Shown piece after piece: positions 1-14,282 of a stretch of DNA of 64,000 nucleotides; position 1 is the stretch's first letter; each line of letters opens with the position of its first letter. The stretch is from Trichoplusia ni. Taxonomy: Eukaryota > Arthropoda > Insecta > Lepidoptera > Noctuidae. Location of the stretch: positions 1,178,001 through 1,242,000 of the forward strand of contig NC_039488.1 of the NCBI RefSeq assembly GCF_003590095.1, in the 5' to 3' direction. The translations under genes and the position numbers were made by a program. Under the pieces are notes generated by a model that saw nothing but the letters and a program-made list of their open reading frames with translations, had not been told where the DNA came from and searched no databases.

Positions 1-192
1 ACCTACATAATCTGCATATGTTGTTGAGTTCTGACAATTTAATTGTTTACTGGTTAAGGCGGTTTAAAAGTTTGTTTGTTTGTATGTTTTTAGTTTCTTA
101 TTTCATATTTTTGAGGAAATGGTTACGGTTTTGGTGTATTTTTTTGTAACTGGTTTAAACATTACTTTGTAGTTTTTATACTTATTTTATAA

Positions 193-300
193 CTAGCTGT
201 TACTTCGCCCGCGTGGATGTCGGTTGTAGTTGCAAAAACATATTAAAGTTTGCCATAAAAGCGATCATGGGAAGAGGGTGGACATATAAAAATAGCTTGG
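193..300 (-). mobile_element. Helitron-like element, 3' fragment
   Basis: The plus strand reads ctagctgttacttcgcccgc then gtggatgtcgg, the complement of the end of the 45199 family. The 5' boundary on the minus strand is lost and the end coordinate is approximate. Confidence 0.45.
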
Positions 301-779
301 CAAACAATTACTTGGGTCATACTCACATAACTTCATTCGTCATCTCACAAACTTTTTATAGCTACGATTCTTTGAAAAGCAAGTACAGTAGAACCCGCAG
401 TTAAGCCTTGATTTTCAAAACCGTACAACACATTATTTGAATATACTTGGTTTACGACAAATGGACGTTTATGATTTATTGCAAACGCCTGCCACTTGCA
501 CTCAATAAATTATTGCTTATTTGGTTTGTACTAATTCTGTATTGACTGCAAAATTGTTTTCAAGTGTTTTATACTGGTAACTTAGCGGTTGAAAATATAT
601 GTGTGCTGCTGGATTTTGAGGGTTCGGAGTTCATACTGGAAAATAATAATTAGACTTTAAAGAGTTATTATGTGCAAGTTCTTTACTGTTATTTTGAAAA
701 TACATAATGGTGAAGTTGAAATAAAATTACCGTTTTTTTTTTAAATTACAAAACTGCAAATAGTTAGGCGGTTACTATT

Positions 780-965
780 TTTAATAAAAAAAAAAAACGA
801 CTCAGCGCCAAGTAATGTAATCCCTATGTCGCGAGGGTTGTAGAAACATTCGAATCCCCAAAGAGACCCAGACTCAGGTCAAGCATTCGTGGATCACACA
901 AATGCTTAGTCCTACGCGGGGTTCGCACCTCAACCACTCAGCTATCCGTGCTGCAGCCACGCAAT
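780..965 (-). mobile_element. tRNA-derived SINE (family B)
   Basis: The plus strand shows cccagactcaggtcaagcat, cacaaatgcttagtcctacg and ggggttcgcacc, then caaccactcagctatccg, the complement of a tRNA-like head. Start approximate. Confidence 0.6.
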
Positions 966-1441
966 ATTTCTGAGCATTTTGCCCACAAGTGGCCATAGGA
1001 ATAATTCCAGACGGATTTCAACACGTACCTCGTAAGATATTAGTATTGCGGTTTCAGTATCTTAGGCATAGCGTAATGATAATAGCTTTGCTCCATTACC
1101 GTATAATTTTATGGTTTCGTGAAGGTTTTTCCTTATTAACTAAGAAGATACTTTTTGTACGTGAATAGGAGAAAACAATTATTTTTATATCCTTTCTGTA
1201 ATAAAAATATCGTTAAAATAATAATATATTCTCGGTTTCGGGCAGTCAGGAGAGCCGACATTAGTATAGGTTATTTAATCAAAGACTTGATTGTAACTCA
1301 TTATCCTTTATTACCATTAGAATCATCACTTTGGAAAATTCCCAACTAGGACCATTTGATTAACGATTAGCCGGGAGAGAACGGCGTTCAACAAATACTC
1401 CACCATCAAACTAAATGTCCATCAAAAGTTATCCAAAGGAT

Positions 1442-1600
1442 TGCATCAATAGCCAAGTGGTTGAGGGCAAACCACTGAGCGCGACGTGTCACAGGTTTGA
1501 TCCCCGCCTTGGACAAGCATATGTTGTGATCGACGAAGTTATGTCCTGACTTGAATATCTGTGAAACTCCCCGCGACACAACGATTAAGCTCCTTAACCC
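1442..1600 (+). mobile_element. tRNA-derived SINE (family B)
   Basis: Box A-like tagccaagtggttgagg and box B-like ggtttgatcccc about 45 bp later, then cttggacaagcatatgttg and gtcctgacttgaatatctgt. Matches the minus-strand copies elsewhere. Confidence 0.65.
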
Positions 1601-2304
1601 GTTAGTCGTATTAAAACATTTTCAATATGTTCGGTGAACAAGTCTCTAACATAACAATAAAATCATTTTTTTTAATTAAGTATTCCGCTAGAGACAATGA
1701 CCCACATGCCAGTGTCCACGCGGAAATTAAGTACAAAGGTTTAAATAAAGAGGTTGCAGGCTATCTATAACAAATGAGGTTTTAATAACTTTTTGCCACT
1801 GATTCCCATGTCCATCTCCGATGTGAAATATTCATGATTCCTATAAATGTTTAGGAATTACAGTAAGAACGAATATTTGCGAGGTTATGTACTAATTGTA
1901 GGACAAGACTAGAACAATATTTACATACATAAATAAATTATCCTTGGAATCAAATTTTACGTGTAAAAACTATTTGCTCTATCAAATAAACAGTGTTCGG
2001 TACATAATGTTGGTGGTATTAGAAGCTGTATGTCTTGCGCACGCGCAGCTCAAGTTGTTTGTTCTTGCCGTCTGTTTGCCGTCGCAGTCAACTGGTGAGG
2101 AAGAATTTGACGCCCGATATGTGTAATAGCGGCTGTTTGAACGTTATTTTATTATAGATGGAAATGTTTTTTAAATAAATTATTTTCGTAATGTGTTTAG
2201 TGTGTTTTGAGATTGCCCGACTCGTCACGGAATTAAATAGTCTACCTCTTAATAAGATGTCGCAAGTCAAACCGATGACATTTTATTATACATAGTTCGA
2301 CTCG

Positions 2305-2402
2305 CTCTTCCGCCCTCGCTTCAGCTCACGATTAATTACTCCGTTTGGGTCCGAAACTAGTTGGGCAATCCCGATAAATAAGCGTGAGTGAACTGTTTTA
2401 AA
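2305..2402. mobile_element. Family P palindromic MITE, degraded
   Basis: Shares tttgggtccgaaactagt and cccgataaataagcgtgag with the intact copy at 31201. The terminal repeats are decayed. Confidence 0.7.
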
Positions 2403-3471
2403 TAAATAACGATGATATAATATTTCGTCCTCTAAATATCTGACTAAACGTTATCCATTATAGCAAAGTACAATTAGTAAGGTTTTTGTGAAGCATAATA
2501 TTACAGCATTTTAATAACACGTCTATATGTACGTCTTCAATAGTTGACTGTGAGAGCTAAATCTTACTATACAACACACATATTTAAAGTTACGAAAAAG
2601 CCAAACATTACAATTGAAAATAATTAATTAAATTTGAATTAAATTAGATAATCGGATTAGACTCCGACAAAGGGCATTTAATTAAGTGTCAGCTCATCAA
2701 TAAAAACTACAAAAAATATGATTTTAGAGATTTCATTGATTCAATATTTTAACTTCTTTAATAGTCGTCATTAAATTAAGTAAATGACTACGCTCTGAGT
2801 AGTTATGTTAACTTATTTAAAAGTTCTCAGTTTTCTATTGTTAAGTTTAATAAAATATAACTTAGATAGGCGCGAAAGGTTTCTGTGAAAGTTTTTACGA
2901 CTCTTCTTACTTGTATTTATCTTGAAGACAGGATTTAATCTGGAGAATGTCTTTAAACCTAGTTTTGACTTGAAATCTTTGAAGTACACCTATTCTTGAA
3001 GTTTTGTTGTTTGTAGACGTTTTAATTATACTGAAAGTAATAAAACAATGTTTCATAATAGTTGTTTTTGAACTAGATTCCGTTTTCTGATTTTGTTATG
3101 GAAAGAGATGGAGCTATACAAAAGTTTAGAGCTATTTCTTACATTTAAAATGAGAACTTTCAAGGTTAAAAAATAGCGATTGTATTTTTAAGATCTAAAG
3201 GGCTTTATATGGCATTGTATGTATTTTTGTGAATAAAAAAGGCGAAAAATAAATCTAAAATATCGACCAGACTTACCCTTACTAAGAAATATGAAAGATC
3301 TAAGAATAAAAACTACATAAACAATTTGTAAACTTCGTGTAACGAATGAACAATGTCGGCTTTCACCCTCAACTGTAAATACATTCCGTTACTGAATATT
3401 TTGAGCTACAATATCGAGGCATGCGCACACGCATAGTATACACCACCAAGTTTTAAAATACTACATTATGT

Positions 3472-3575
3472 ATAGGTGCAAGCGAGACGGCACTCTAAAC
3501 TGTGTAGCGTGTTGTCTCGCTCCTACAAACCGTCTTACTTTAAGAGGTGATGTTTGGCCCCAAGGAGACATTGTT
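3472..3575. mobile_element. Foldback element, family K
   Basis: Core aagcgagacggcactctaaac and gtagcgtgttgtctcgctcc, followed by cttactttaagaggtgatgt and ggcccc. An open frame over this stretch is a by-product of the repeat. Confidence 0.7.
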
Positions 3576-3934
3576 ATGGCGGCTTGCGACGCCGCGCCTA
3601 AAGAACTTTTCGAACGGTTATTTCGTTATACTTCATCGGTTAACATTGACTTTGGACTTCAATATGCATGTTTAAGTATAGTATAGATATATCTAGATAT
3701 GCATGTGTGGTGGTTACATTGTTACAGAAAGTTTTGTGTAGGAAGGTGTTAACGTGGGATAATAATTGACTTGATTGTATGAAACTTTTTGTGATATTGT
3801 CAAACCGAAAGTATTTTGCCACCACAGGCATCTCCAAAACTTAATCAAATAGGGAACTTGATAATCTCTTCATGTTACCGTCACCTTTACTATAGCAAAG
3901 TCATATTCTGATGTTATGCAAAAGTCTATAAAAA

Positions 3935-4060
3935 TCACATGCATAAGACACCCAGACTCAGGACAAGCTATCATGAATCACACAAATGTTTTACGCTGGG
4001 ATCGAAACCGCAACCTTTAGCGCTCAGTGGGATTGACATGGTGTTCTTTACTAGTCGACT
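3935..4060 (-). mobile_element. tRNA-derived SINE (family B)
   Basis: catgcataagacacccagac, ggacaagctatcatgaatca, acgctgggatcgaaaccgca. Same order of blocks as other copies. Box B is mutated. Confidence 0.6.
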
Positions 4061-5796
4061 ATCCATACAGTCAAAAAGGTTTGCTTACATACATTGCAAT
4101 TTATGTACTTATTACGTACTTGCGAAGCTATAAAAATCATAAGACTCTTCAGGCCTACAAGTGGCAGCCAATGCTCACAATTGCTCACAAGTACGCGGCG
4201 GTGTTTTCCTAATTGCTTTTTACGTGCCTTAGCGTGGGAAAATAAAATACTCCATACTTAAAAAGTGTAAACAATCTTGGTTTGTATTTTTGTTTAAAAA
4301 CTCAGTTTTTAAATAAAACTATCTTTAATTAGGTTGTACCTTCTTTCTAGGTCAATTTCGACAAAGATTTTTTTCCGCCTAACAATGGTTGTTTTAAAAA
4401 ACATTTATAAACTCTCTTTAATAGTAGATTTTGATTTTATAGGGTATGACAATTTTTTACGCTCCTAATTTTATTTTCAAATCATCAAAAACCACTATGA
4501 TTATAAAATCAAAATCGCTTAATCATGTAATAATTTTGTGATCTCAATAAACCCAACCCAAAATCATAGATATTGTCACTTTTTAACAACAGCTTAGACC
4601 TCCAACGATCACCTCGGTCAGCGTTGAATTGTGTCATAAAATACAACAACCACATTAATATAGTTGTGTATCAACTTTTTATGGAAAATAAAACCCTCTT
4701 CAAAAGGATTATGGTCATTGGGTCCATGAAGCGAGAATATTTAGATAAAATAGTTCCCTATACCCATTAGTTACGCTACAAACGCATTGGGACATAAACT
4801 TATACGGATTGACTTTATCACCTAGTTAACTTATCTCTGCAGGAGTAATTATATTTGACAGTATATCAGTGCCTTATTCCGTAAGCCATAAGGTTCAAGT
4901 TATGTCGAGAAATTAATGATTTTCTCTGAATATGTAGCGGCGAATACCGAGCGTATTGTTGCTACGATAAACGGTTTGTCTGTTTACTGAGTGCCTTATT
5001 CTTTAGGTCATAAGGTTAAAGTTTTGTTGAAAAGAAAATGATTTCCTTTCTGTATATGGCGGTGAATGTCAAAAGCGTTACGTTACGATAAACAGAGGAC
5101 AGTTTGGCTTCTCGTGTTACTGAGGTAATTAAATGTGGGGAACCTTAAAATATGTAATTAATTTATAATCTAGATCAAACGTAGAGTCTATTAATATTAA
5201 TAAGAAACTTGAAGGTTGCTAATAGGTCACTCTCAATTATTACGAGTACCAAAAAAACAAAATAGTTTATTAGACCAAAAGGCAACCGTGTAAAATATTT
5301 TCTTTGTGTCAAAAGCCCTAAAAAAGTTACAAAAAAAACTGTCGACTTTAAAATATTTGTGTCAAGTTACGTCACGATATTGTTTGCTTCCATGCCATGG
5401 TATCTATATAATGGATGGTATGTCAATCTAATAAGATACAGCGGTATAACCAATTCATTGCAATATCAATAACGCTGCATAAATAAATACTCACGTATAT
5501 TGTATAGCTATATTATGCAAAAATGTTAATCAAAACGATCATTTTATTAAAGCAATTTCCAATAATAAATATATTTCCAATAAAAAATAACGATTGGAAA
5601 GCACAAGCAGATGAAAAAGTTTTGATTAACGGAACAAAACGCAATACGTTTTGTAAACAAGTGTTTTGGTGAAGCTAATTATAAAACACACGTGTTTAAT
5701 GATTCCCATTCAATATCGGTGTCAAATCTACACTTCCGAATTGCTACCGCTTGCCTGGTACCATAACCTCGTGTAATAATGTTTTTTCTGATGCAT

Positions 5797-5905
5797 AAAA
5801 GAGACGCCGCTCTACGCCGCTATATCTATCTCGCTTCCACATCTGACCAGTCGAACTTTAAGTGGTTGTGGTAGGCCCCCTGGTGGAGAGTTCGAGACCT
5901 TATCA
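5797..5905. mobile_element. Foldback element, family K
   Basis: Core agagacgccgctctacgccg and atctatctcgcttccacat, followed by aactttaagtggttgtggta and ggccccctgg. The overlapping minus-strand open frames are not genes. Confidence 0.7.
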
Positions 5906-6779
5906 AGCCTAATCAAGCACTGAACTTCTATCGTACCCCTAAAATAAACCTTAAGTCTATAAAAATAAAGTTCGAATTGTATATTAGCTTGTATTCTATC
6001 TGTAATTTTGGTATCGCCATCTTCCGGCAGATAGCGGTTTCGAACCCGAAATGAATTGAGTCCGTGGTCATAGATTGAAATCGTGAAACATAGATAAGTG
6101 GTAGGAAGTGACATGCCAGCCACTTATAAGTCACTATTTGGAGATAATGATTTACTTTGGTATATTCCAAAATACGCCCATTATTTCGGAGGATTGGTCT
6201 GAGACGTTATACTTTATATATAACCCCAAAATATATTTTCCTTTCTGCCGTTATTGCTGCTTGTCGAAATCAAACAGCTTGGCAATAAAATGTCAATAGA
6301 GTGACGTTTAAAAACGTGGGATTTAAGACTTTTTAAAATTTATTAATTACTTTAGCAGCAAACGGGCAATACACTTCGAAAAACTTTTTCTATCATATTT
6401 CGCTTCCTTCTACTTCTATGTTCAATGATTTGAATGCATGCCGTAGAGTAGTAAAATTTAGCGGTAATTGACCAGTTAGCTCGGTCATTAGATGGTGAGT
6501 GACGCTTAAGGGCTTATTCACGTCGTTTGGCATGTTTAAGATTGAGTACTTTTGATGAAAGTTGGTCACAGCAATGTGTAGCACTCGTAGGTGATTTGTT
6601 TAACGAGAGACTGGTTTTGATTGGTAAGACCACTGATATTTAGGATAGAAGAGAGTTTCGGATTTGCCTGTTGGTGTAGCGATAGTTGGAAGGTTGGTTG
6701 GTTTAACTCCTAACCAATACCAATGTCTATGAGATCTTAGATGTTACAGAGCTTCTTGACTGACTAGATGAATTCTACA

Positions 6780-6998
6780 CAGGCGCGGATCCAGCCCCCA
6801 AAAAAGGTTGTGGTCACAGCCACCCGAATATTGGTCAAATACGAGTCAGAGTTTTAACTCGCTTGTGATCGATATAGTGCATTCTTACAAAGGAGATGAT
6901 AATAAAATAAATTACTACTGACTGTGGAAGTGTGACGTTAAAATTTTATGAGGGTTGTGGGCATGCCCATCGTGCCCACAATAGTGGATCCGCGCTTG
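6780..6998. mobile_element. hAT-type MITE with perfect 8-bp target duplication
   Basis: Terminal inverted repeats caggcgcggatcca (6780-6793) and tggatccgcgcttg (6985-6998) match at 13 of 14 positions. The element is flanked by a perfect direct repeat attctaca at 6772-6779 and 6999-7006. An 8-bp duplication and a CA-G/C-rich terminus fit the hAT superfamily. The 219-bp interior has no meaningful ORF, so it is non-autonomous. Its intact TSD makes it one of the best-defined insertions in the window. Confidence 0.88.
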
Positions 6999-7430
6999 AT
7001 TCTACATGAGTAAAAAAACGTTTTCGCGAGCAAGCGAAAAAAGCGAGAGAAGAGAAGATATAATATTTCTATTATTATTTTTGTACAGTTAAAAAAGTAG
7101 AAATGAATATGCGAGTCAAAAAATAACAAGTAAAAAAAGAAAACTCTTTTAAACTAGAATTAAACTTATCATATTCCTTAGTATTCTTGTGTTAACTGCT
7201 CCATAAATTGACATTGCATTTAAAAAACGACGGACAATATTCTCAATTAGTTTTCAGTACATAAGTTAACCTAGTAAGTTACCATGCGGCGCATAAAGCA
7301 GTCAAAAGTTAAAGTAACCACTAACGAAATGAGCTTGTAATAAGGATAAACTGTGTAGTAAACATTTAACTGGGGTTGTTGGTTATAAAACTGAGAGGCT
7401 TCATAAGTTCAGGATGGTGACCTATTTTCA

Positions 7431-7623
7431 TCTAATATATAAAATTCTCATGTCACGGTGCACGAAACTGAACTACTGCTAGACGGCTTGACAGATTCTT
7501 ATGAGATTCTGTGTGCATTTTGTGTAGATCTGGGAATCGGACATCTTTTTTCTACACCGATTTTTTTGTTCCCTGAAACTTAACAACTTAACAATTTTAA
7601 AACAACTTTTGCTGGGCAGCTAG
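7431..7623 (+). mobile_element. Helitron-like element, second family, intact ends
   Basis: Starts TC (tctaatatataaaattctca) after an A and ends gctgggcagCTAG before a T, 193 bp. The body has tcatgtcacggtgc and gtgtagatctgggaatcgga. Related copies are at 29805 and near 14283. Confidence 0.6.
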
Positions 7624-9361
7624 TTAGCTTTTATGTTTTTAGGTAGGTACTACGCGGTCAGGCTTACACAGGAAACGGGAAGTCTTCGTCCTGAGCCGGG
7701 GTTAAAAACCTACAAAGTAGATTTTGACACAACAAAAAAAACAATTACAAAATGGAATCGACTTTCATAATTTTAATTTTTATAAATTAAAATAAATTTT
7801 ATTATTTTTGGTCTTCGCGTTACAGTATTACAAATATACCTTTCCTTGCTGTGGAAAATTGGATCAGAATTCATACAAATTTCATCTTTCGTTAACCTGC
7901 CCACTTCCTGTAGGTATATCCTAAAATAACGAATAATTGGGTTATTGCCACACCTTTTGCCCTAATCCCCGTTGAATTTACAATGGCACTTCCCCTTGAT
8001 TAAAAACTCAATTGTGTCTTAATTAAGATTACTTTAATATTAACTCAATGTTATTATTATCAAGGAAGGGTTCAACTTTTTGAATGCCGGAAAAGTCGGT
8101 GAACGTATTTTGGAAGATTGACCAAAACATGAAGTCTTTTGTTTTAACTTTCGCAAAATAGAACTGTATTTTAGGGTTCCCTCGAAAAGGGTTAAAACAA
8201 GTACCTACTGGTAATTCTCTAACTTTCTTAGCTTAACTTTTTTAACTTCTCTAACTAAATCATCACATTTATTGCTTGTCTCATAATTTCGTATGTCTCA
8301 TTTCATGCAAATAAAAAAACGTCACAGTAAAGCTTATTCAATTACCATAAAGAGTACTTTTCTTCAATATTAAATTTTCTTAACTTTTCTAATAAAAGTT
8401 AGCATTGCTTTATTTATTACTGTACTGACGCAGTAAGTTTGGACTTACTTTTGCAAAGTCTCAACAATCGAATCGTGTAATGAAGTTTGTTAAAGTTGTG
8501 TGGTGCACTTGTTCCATATTGAGTTATCTTAGCACTGAATTTCTTGCATTACAAAACATGTAAAGAAAATATACCATTGGGAGAATCAAATATGCGAATA
8601 TACGAGTTAACAACTATAGGTCAGTAATATATTTTTTAATTTTTAACAGAAGAGGTTGAGGAAATAAAATAAAAACGTTTTTAAAAGACCACGTCAATTT
8701 AGTCCGTCATATCAAATACACGAAATCTTACAGATGTATTTTTGGGTTGATGTGAGCAATACAAAGTTACAAAATTAAATTGTTTTTAAGTTTAGGAGAG
8801 ACAATTGCAACGTAATGCTTAGTTGATACATAGAAGTAACGTCACGTTAGTTCCATTACCTACGTACAATTCTATCAATTTATGTTTGCGGGGCGAAGGA
8901 GAAAATGCGCTTCCAATATTATTAATTAAACTACCTGACGTGCATTCTCAAATCGTGAGCCCTATTCCTTTCTCAAGGTCTCAAGACATAAAATAGTTTT
9001 TTATTCCTGTAATTTTGAACAAAATAGGCGAATAAAGAAGTATAATGAAGTTAAATGTGTTTTATGTATTGTAAAATGTTCCTGCAATAGCAGTCTGTAA
9101 AATATTTATTATCTGATCAATTTTTATCTATAATTGAAATAAAAAAAAACATATTGGCAGATACACAATTATTTACCAAACTCGTGATAACAGCAAATGT
9201 TTTAGGTACATTGTATCCTTATCTAAACAAAAATCCCATATAACAAGGCAAACAAAACGAAATGGAATCAATCCTTGATGCGTCAGCGTTATTCCAACTT
9301 ATTGGTGATAGGGGACCGGTCCTGGGGGCCTATCACCACCTCCAAAGTAATATTAAACGAA

Positions 9362-9465
9362 GCGTTGAAGCGAGATAGCGCGCTACACAATGTAGAGCGT
9401 CGTCTCTTTCTCACAACTTCAATCGTCGTACTAAAAGGTCATGGTAGGACCCCAGAGATTCGAAC
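9362..9465. mobile_element. Foldback element, family K
   Basis: Core gaagcgagatagcgcgctac and gtagagcgtcgtctctttctc, followed by aggtcatggtaggacccc. Confidence 0.65.
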
Positions 9466-10176
9466 GGCCCCAACAAATTCGTTGAAACGAATAAAGTATA
9501 TTTTTATTAAATCATAAGCTTTATGTGCTTCCGTCAAGATTTGATCACAATGTTTCATGATCTGGGATCGTAGAGTTGATGTTGCAAAATTTTGATGGAC
9601 TATAGAAATGTATGGGAAGTGTGTCTTAAAAATTAGCTGTTGTGTTTTCCTTAAACTCAGGAACACGCAAAAATATATATGAAATTTTATGTCTATAAGT
9701 CTTCAGTTATGTCTATAACATTTTGAAACCGTTTGCCAAGAGTCATTAATGTAGTGCCTGAAAAACTGCCTTCTTCCAAAGTACTCTGTGGCCAAAAATT
9801 AAAAATAACGACGTATCACACCGTAACCATGGCAACGTCCATCAACAATTTGTCGAACATTTCCTTTCTATTTCACCAAAAAGTTTCAAGTTTCGTAATT
9901 CTCACATCGAGAAATGTTTATTGGTCTGATTACCGGAAGTCTGAGTGAGATTGAATGATCACCAAATTGCGATGGACGTAACTTTAAATTGGTTTACTTC
10001 CGTTCTCTCGACTCGCGAATCCTGACAAACTCAGATTAATATATTTTTTGAACTGAATTCAGGAAAATGTTTCTCAAATAATATGGATTTCCTCTTAAGT
10101 TTTCTGTATTATGAGGGAATTTCGGAATTCAAAACTTTCACTGAAATACTTTCACAGGTTTGCTTTTACCTAATAA

Positions 10177-10186
10177 GGGGGGGGGG
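10177..10186 (+). repeat. G10 homopolymer
   Basis: Ten consecutive G in an otherwise AT-rich stretch. Its length is prone to sequencing error. Confidence 0.9.
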
Positions 10187-11865
10187 ATAAGTTTTTGCGA
10201 AAAATGAAAATTGAAAATTTTAAAAATACATTATGCACTATTGATACGATCCTACCTACGTGTTCGAGGCTTATTTGATTATTAGTTCCCTTTATTAATT
10301 CCGTCGCAAATTGAACTCATCCGTGGAGATATAATACGAAATACAAAACTCCTTTTTCTAGAGTTAATCAATTCGAAGGATATTAAGAAAACACTATCCA
10401 ACCCCGTACTATGAAAACTTAAAACTTGACTGTTGCTGCAATAGAAGAGAAATGTCGCTACGGACAGTACCAGTACTCTTTCTCGTTTCAACAATGACAT
10501 CGGCCCTATTAAGTCTGGTTTGAGAGATCTTGGTATAGGTTCATAAGTTAATGACGAGACCACACAACGCGCATTAAGTACCAAAAAGCATAAATCATAT
10601 AAAAATAAACAAATGACTCGAGTCCATCTTACGGGGCGTTAAGTAATTGTGTTTTTATTAACTTCGTATACGAGACTTGTATTATCTTTGAGCCCTTTAT
10701 TCATAACAATCTTAGCTATAGACTACGATACCTTCACATAATGAAGAAGTGAATAACATGTGCAATGAATAAAAGAAGGCTTAAAAGTTCATAATTATAT
10801 ATTTTTTGGTGGTTCATAAATATAGATTTAGCAGCCGCGCCATTTTTTCTTCAAAGTACTTAGGGAGCGGTGAAGGGTGGACAAATCAGGGTGTTGCCTA
10901 AGAGTTTCGAAAAATGCTACTTAGTAGCCTAATCTTACATGATAACCATCAAATACCAGCCATAACAGTATGTTCCAAGGAAGCGTAACAATAACGTAAC
11001 AGTTAATAGTCTTGGAACCCGCAACAAATTAAAGAAGTATGTTTCATAAATATTGTATCAATATATAACCATATATTCAGTCTTTCCTGCACCAATATTT
11101 AAACTTTTTTTATTAAATATCTACTTCCTCAAAAGAACAGCAAAGAAAGCAACGATCATTATTATAAAATCTCATTCCAATGATTCTAGAACTAGTTTCA
11201 TTCATTATATTGATTATAATCTGTTTGATTTGTAATTTCTTCAAAGACATCATCAAAATTTCCGGTAGTTAACTGTCATTTCAAATGTCAAACCACGTCA
11301 CCAGCGGAGTGTCAAAAGTAAACCGCCAATTAGATACAGTTGAAAAAAAATACTAATGAAACACATGATGTATGTTTTCTAACTTTAAAATTATAAGTTT
11401 GCTTTATAAGAAAATTGCGTAAAATTAAAATTCTATAAACATAATGCAGCGTGAATAACAATGAAAAAAACCAAACCAAAATATTGTACATTTTGTGTAA
11501 TGTAAAAAGTAAGCATAAATATAAGCTTTTCTTTGTGGCTTTAATAAATTCAAAAGTCAAACACATTAAGAAACCCATCTTATCTTTGCAGCAATTATCT
11601 TATATTTTATTTTAAAACCAAGCACACTTGTCATTGCCAAACAAGTACCAGAACATTAATTAACAGAAGTTCCATTTAGTACAATAAGCGCAATAAAGCG
11701 AGCTGCGCTTGCGCATCGAACAGACGTATTATTACGCAGATTACTTTTATTTATGTCGCAGGATTGGCTTGATGATAATCGTTGTATCACAGACAGATGG
11801 CGAAGCTATAAAACTCGAATACATATAAAGTAATTTTGCTCATTTATGGAAGAAATAAGTTTTAT

Positions 11866-12065
11866 AATCCAAAACTATCACACAACGCCATCTAGTTTCA
11901 AATTAATTAACGTGTTTATATATGTCTAAATACATACATAATATAATAAATTACACCCAGACATATAACAGACGATCGTGTTCATCACACAAAATTGTCC
12001 TGGGTCGGAATCGAACCCAGGACCTCCGATATAGTAGACAGACTCACTAAGCCCTAGACTAACAC
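11866..12065 (-). mobile_element. tRNA-derived SINE (family C)
   Basis: The plus strand has cacacaacgccatctagttt, ttacacccagacatataaca, and gtcctgggtcggaatcgaac then ccaggacctcc. The complement carries box B ggttcgattcc (12007-12017). Same architecture as 30105. Confidence 0.7.
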
Positions 12066-14282
12066 TAGTCATTTATATAATCTGGACAATTAATTCGTGT
12101 TCAGATATAGCATGTTCCTGAATAAGTCAAATTTTCTGTTTGAAGTCTATTTATATTTTTATTTTCTCTCACCAAATGATATAGCTTATCATTATGGTAT
12201 CTTAAAAAATACATGATTTTTTCCCTTATTAAGTAGCCCATTTTTCCTTATGTAACCATTTTTTCCAACATAAAAATCTCATTTAATTTCCAATAAACTA
12301 ATGATTTATTGAATAATATTGGGTAATGATACTTATTTTGTATACACCCTGTACACTAATGATCAACTACCTCTTGGATTCTTAGATACAGGTTGTTGTT
12401 TTGTCGAAAATTTTAATGAATAAATACATAATTAAAATTATTATTATTAACACATCGTTTTAAAAACACGCTCCTCACGAAGATTATTATTCTTTGTTAA
12501 GTTTCTAATCAATAACATATAAGTTTGTTAGTTCGTAGGTACGTTGAACTCATTGAAACAAATAATATCAACATAACAGTTTAGTAGATGGTTTACGTTC
12601 AGCTTTGCAAATCAAGTAAGTACCTATGCAATGCCAGTGAGTCGGTTAATACATGATTCTTAGAAGCAGTCATAAGCTTTCGGGTTCAAGGAAATTTGAT
12701 TTGTTTCTTATTATTTTGTCTTATCCTGTATCCTTGAAACATTTACGTAGCGAAATTTATAGTGGTAGCACAAATACAAGAAAAATGAAGTAAAACAGAC
12801 GGAAAGACGAACAATCAGCATTGCATCTTTAATAGAGTTCAGTTTTTACCCTTTGCTTATAACTCAAAAAAAAAATCGCAGAGCAAATAATGCAAATTTA
12901 CTTTTAGCTGCAAAACGAACTTCATTTTAAGTATTTATTTAGCAACTCACTCGAGTCTAAATATTAAATATCTAGTTTTAAAGTGAATCTGCAGTAATAC
13001 GCTCTATAAATATAATTTTCCGTGATGTTAGAGCAAGAGCATAATATGTACTTGTACTCGCTAACGTAGCCAAGTGGAGGGGGTATTATAATGTTTAAAA
13101 TTATCATAAATGTCTCGACTGCAAGAGAGGGTGGTCGTGTTACGATGAGTCAGTAAAAATGGTGTTTCATGGTTCAACTTAATATGGTATGGTACTTAAT
13201 ATGGTAGCGTAGGCAGTGTAATTAGTTTTGCTTTTTTGTAGGCTAGGTTTATTTTTTAATATTTTTGTGGACATCATGAGTGCATAATAAAAATGCAAGA
13301 ATAAAAAAAAATTGGTAAAGCGGTTGTTACGGTCATAAATTCGTTGGTGGGTACTTACTCAAAAATAATTAATCATCGCATTTGATTTTATTCATGACCG
13401 GTTTTTTTATCGTAGTGCCGTAGTTGCCTTGCGGCTCTATACATGGATATGTATGCACGAGATGCAGGTTTGATCCCAATGCAAAGTTATATGCATTTTA
13501 ATAATTATTACACTTAAGAAAACAATAACAAACTGCGAAGGAAAACTTTTGTTAGGAAACCTGGAAATCAAATGTTGGAACCTGAACTCATGATTCGTTG
13601 CATATTTTGCGCATAATTCCTATTTAAGTAAGCTAAATGCCACAATAACTACAACTTTTCATACTAGAACAAAACAACCACTGCAAAAAAAAAAAAACAA
13701 AAGAATAAATATAGAACTCTATTCTCAGACATAACCATAGGGTTATATGAAACAATATCATAAAGCCGACTTCTTTAAAGCTATCCTTATCTCGTTGAAG
13801 GGCATGACGCCGCGCGCCGGCCCTATCCGAAAAGGGTTCATTCTCCCTTGGGAATGAGACGAAAGTGTTCAGTACACCGTGCGTTCTAATTCATAACTTT
13901 CCTGCAATATTATATTGTAATTTATTAAAGAAGAAATTAAGGGGTAATTTAATATTTGAGAAGTTTTAAGTGGAGTTAAGTTTTCGTTCGCATGTTCTGA
14001 TTAAGCGGTTTATTTGATTGTTAATTATTTAGTTTTTGAGATGTTTAAATTAATTTAATGCGCGCAGGCACTCTTTGAGAATTTTGGTGAAACTATGAAG
14101 AAATTTTTCGTCTTTCATGAATTCTAGGAATAAACAATATTAAGTATATTGTAATGTAATTTTATTGTCGATTTTCATTTATAACTGAACCTTTCAGTTT
14201 AGAATCTGCTTTTTTAAAACTGCTGTTCATTCATTATATCATCTATTGAGAGTCACCGTATTAAATTCAATGAACAATATAC

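Larger units (their letters stand above)
1..6771. other. Gene-free AT-rich stretch with scattered repeats
   Basis: Apart from the repeats listed separately I see no exon-like sequence: no conserved protein block, no sustained GC-rich open frame and no splice-flanked coding segment. Open frames reach 103 codons at most and overlap repeats. Confidence 0.6.

Noticed and set aside
5812..6170. Two overlapping minus-strand frames of 80 and 103 codons
   Set aside because: They overlap a family K foldback and continue into AT-rich sequence with no protein similarity I recognise.
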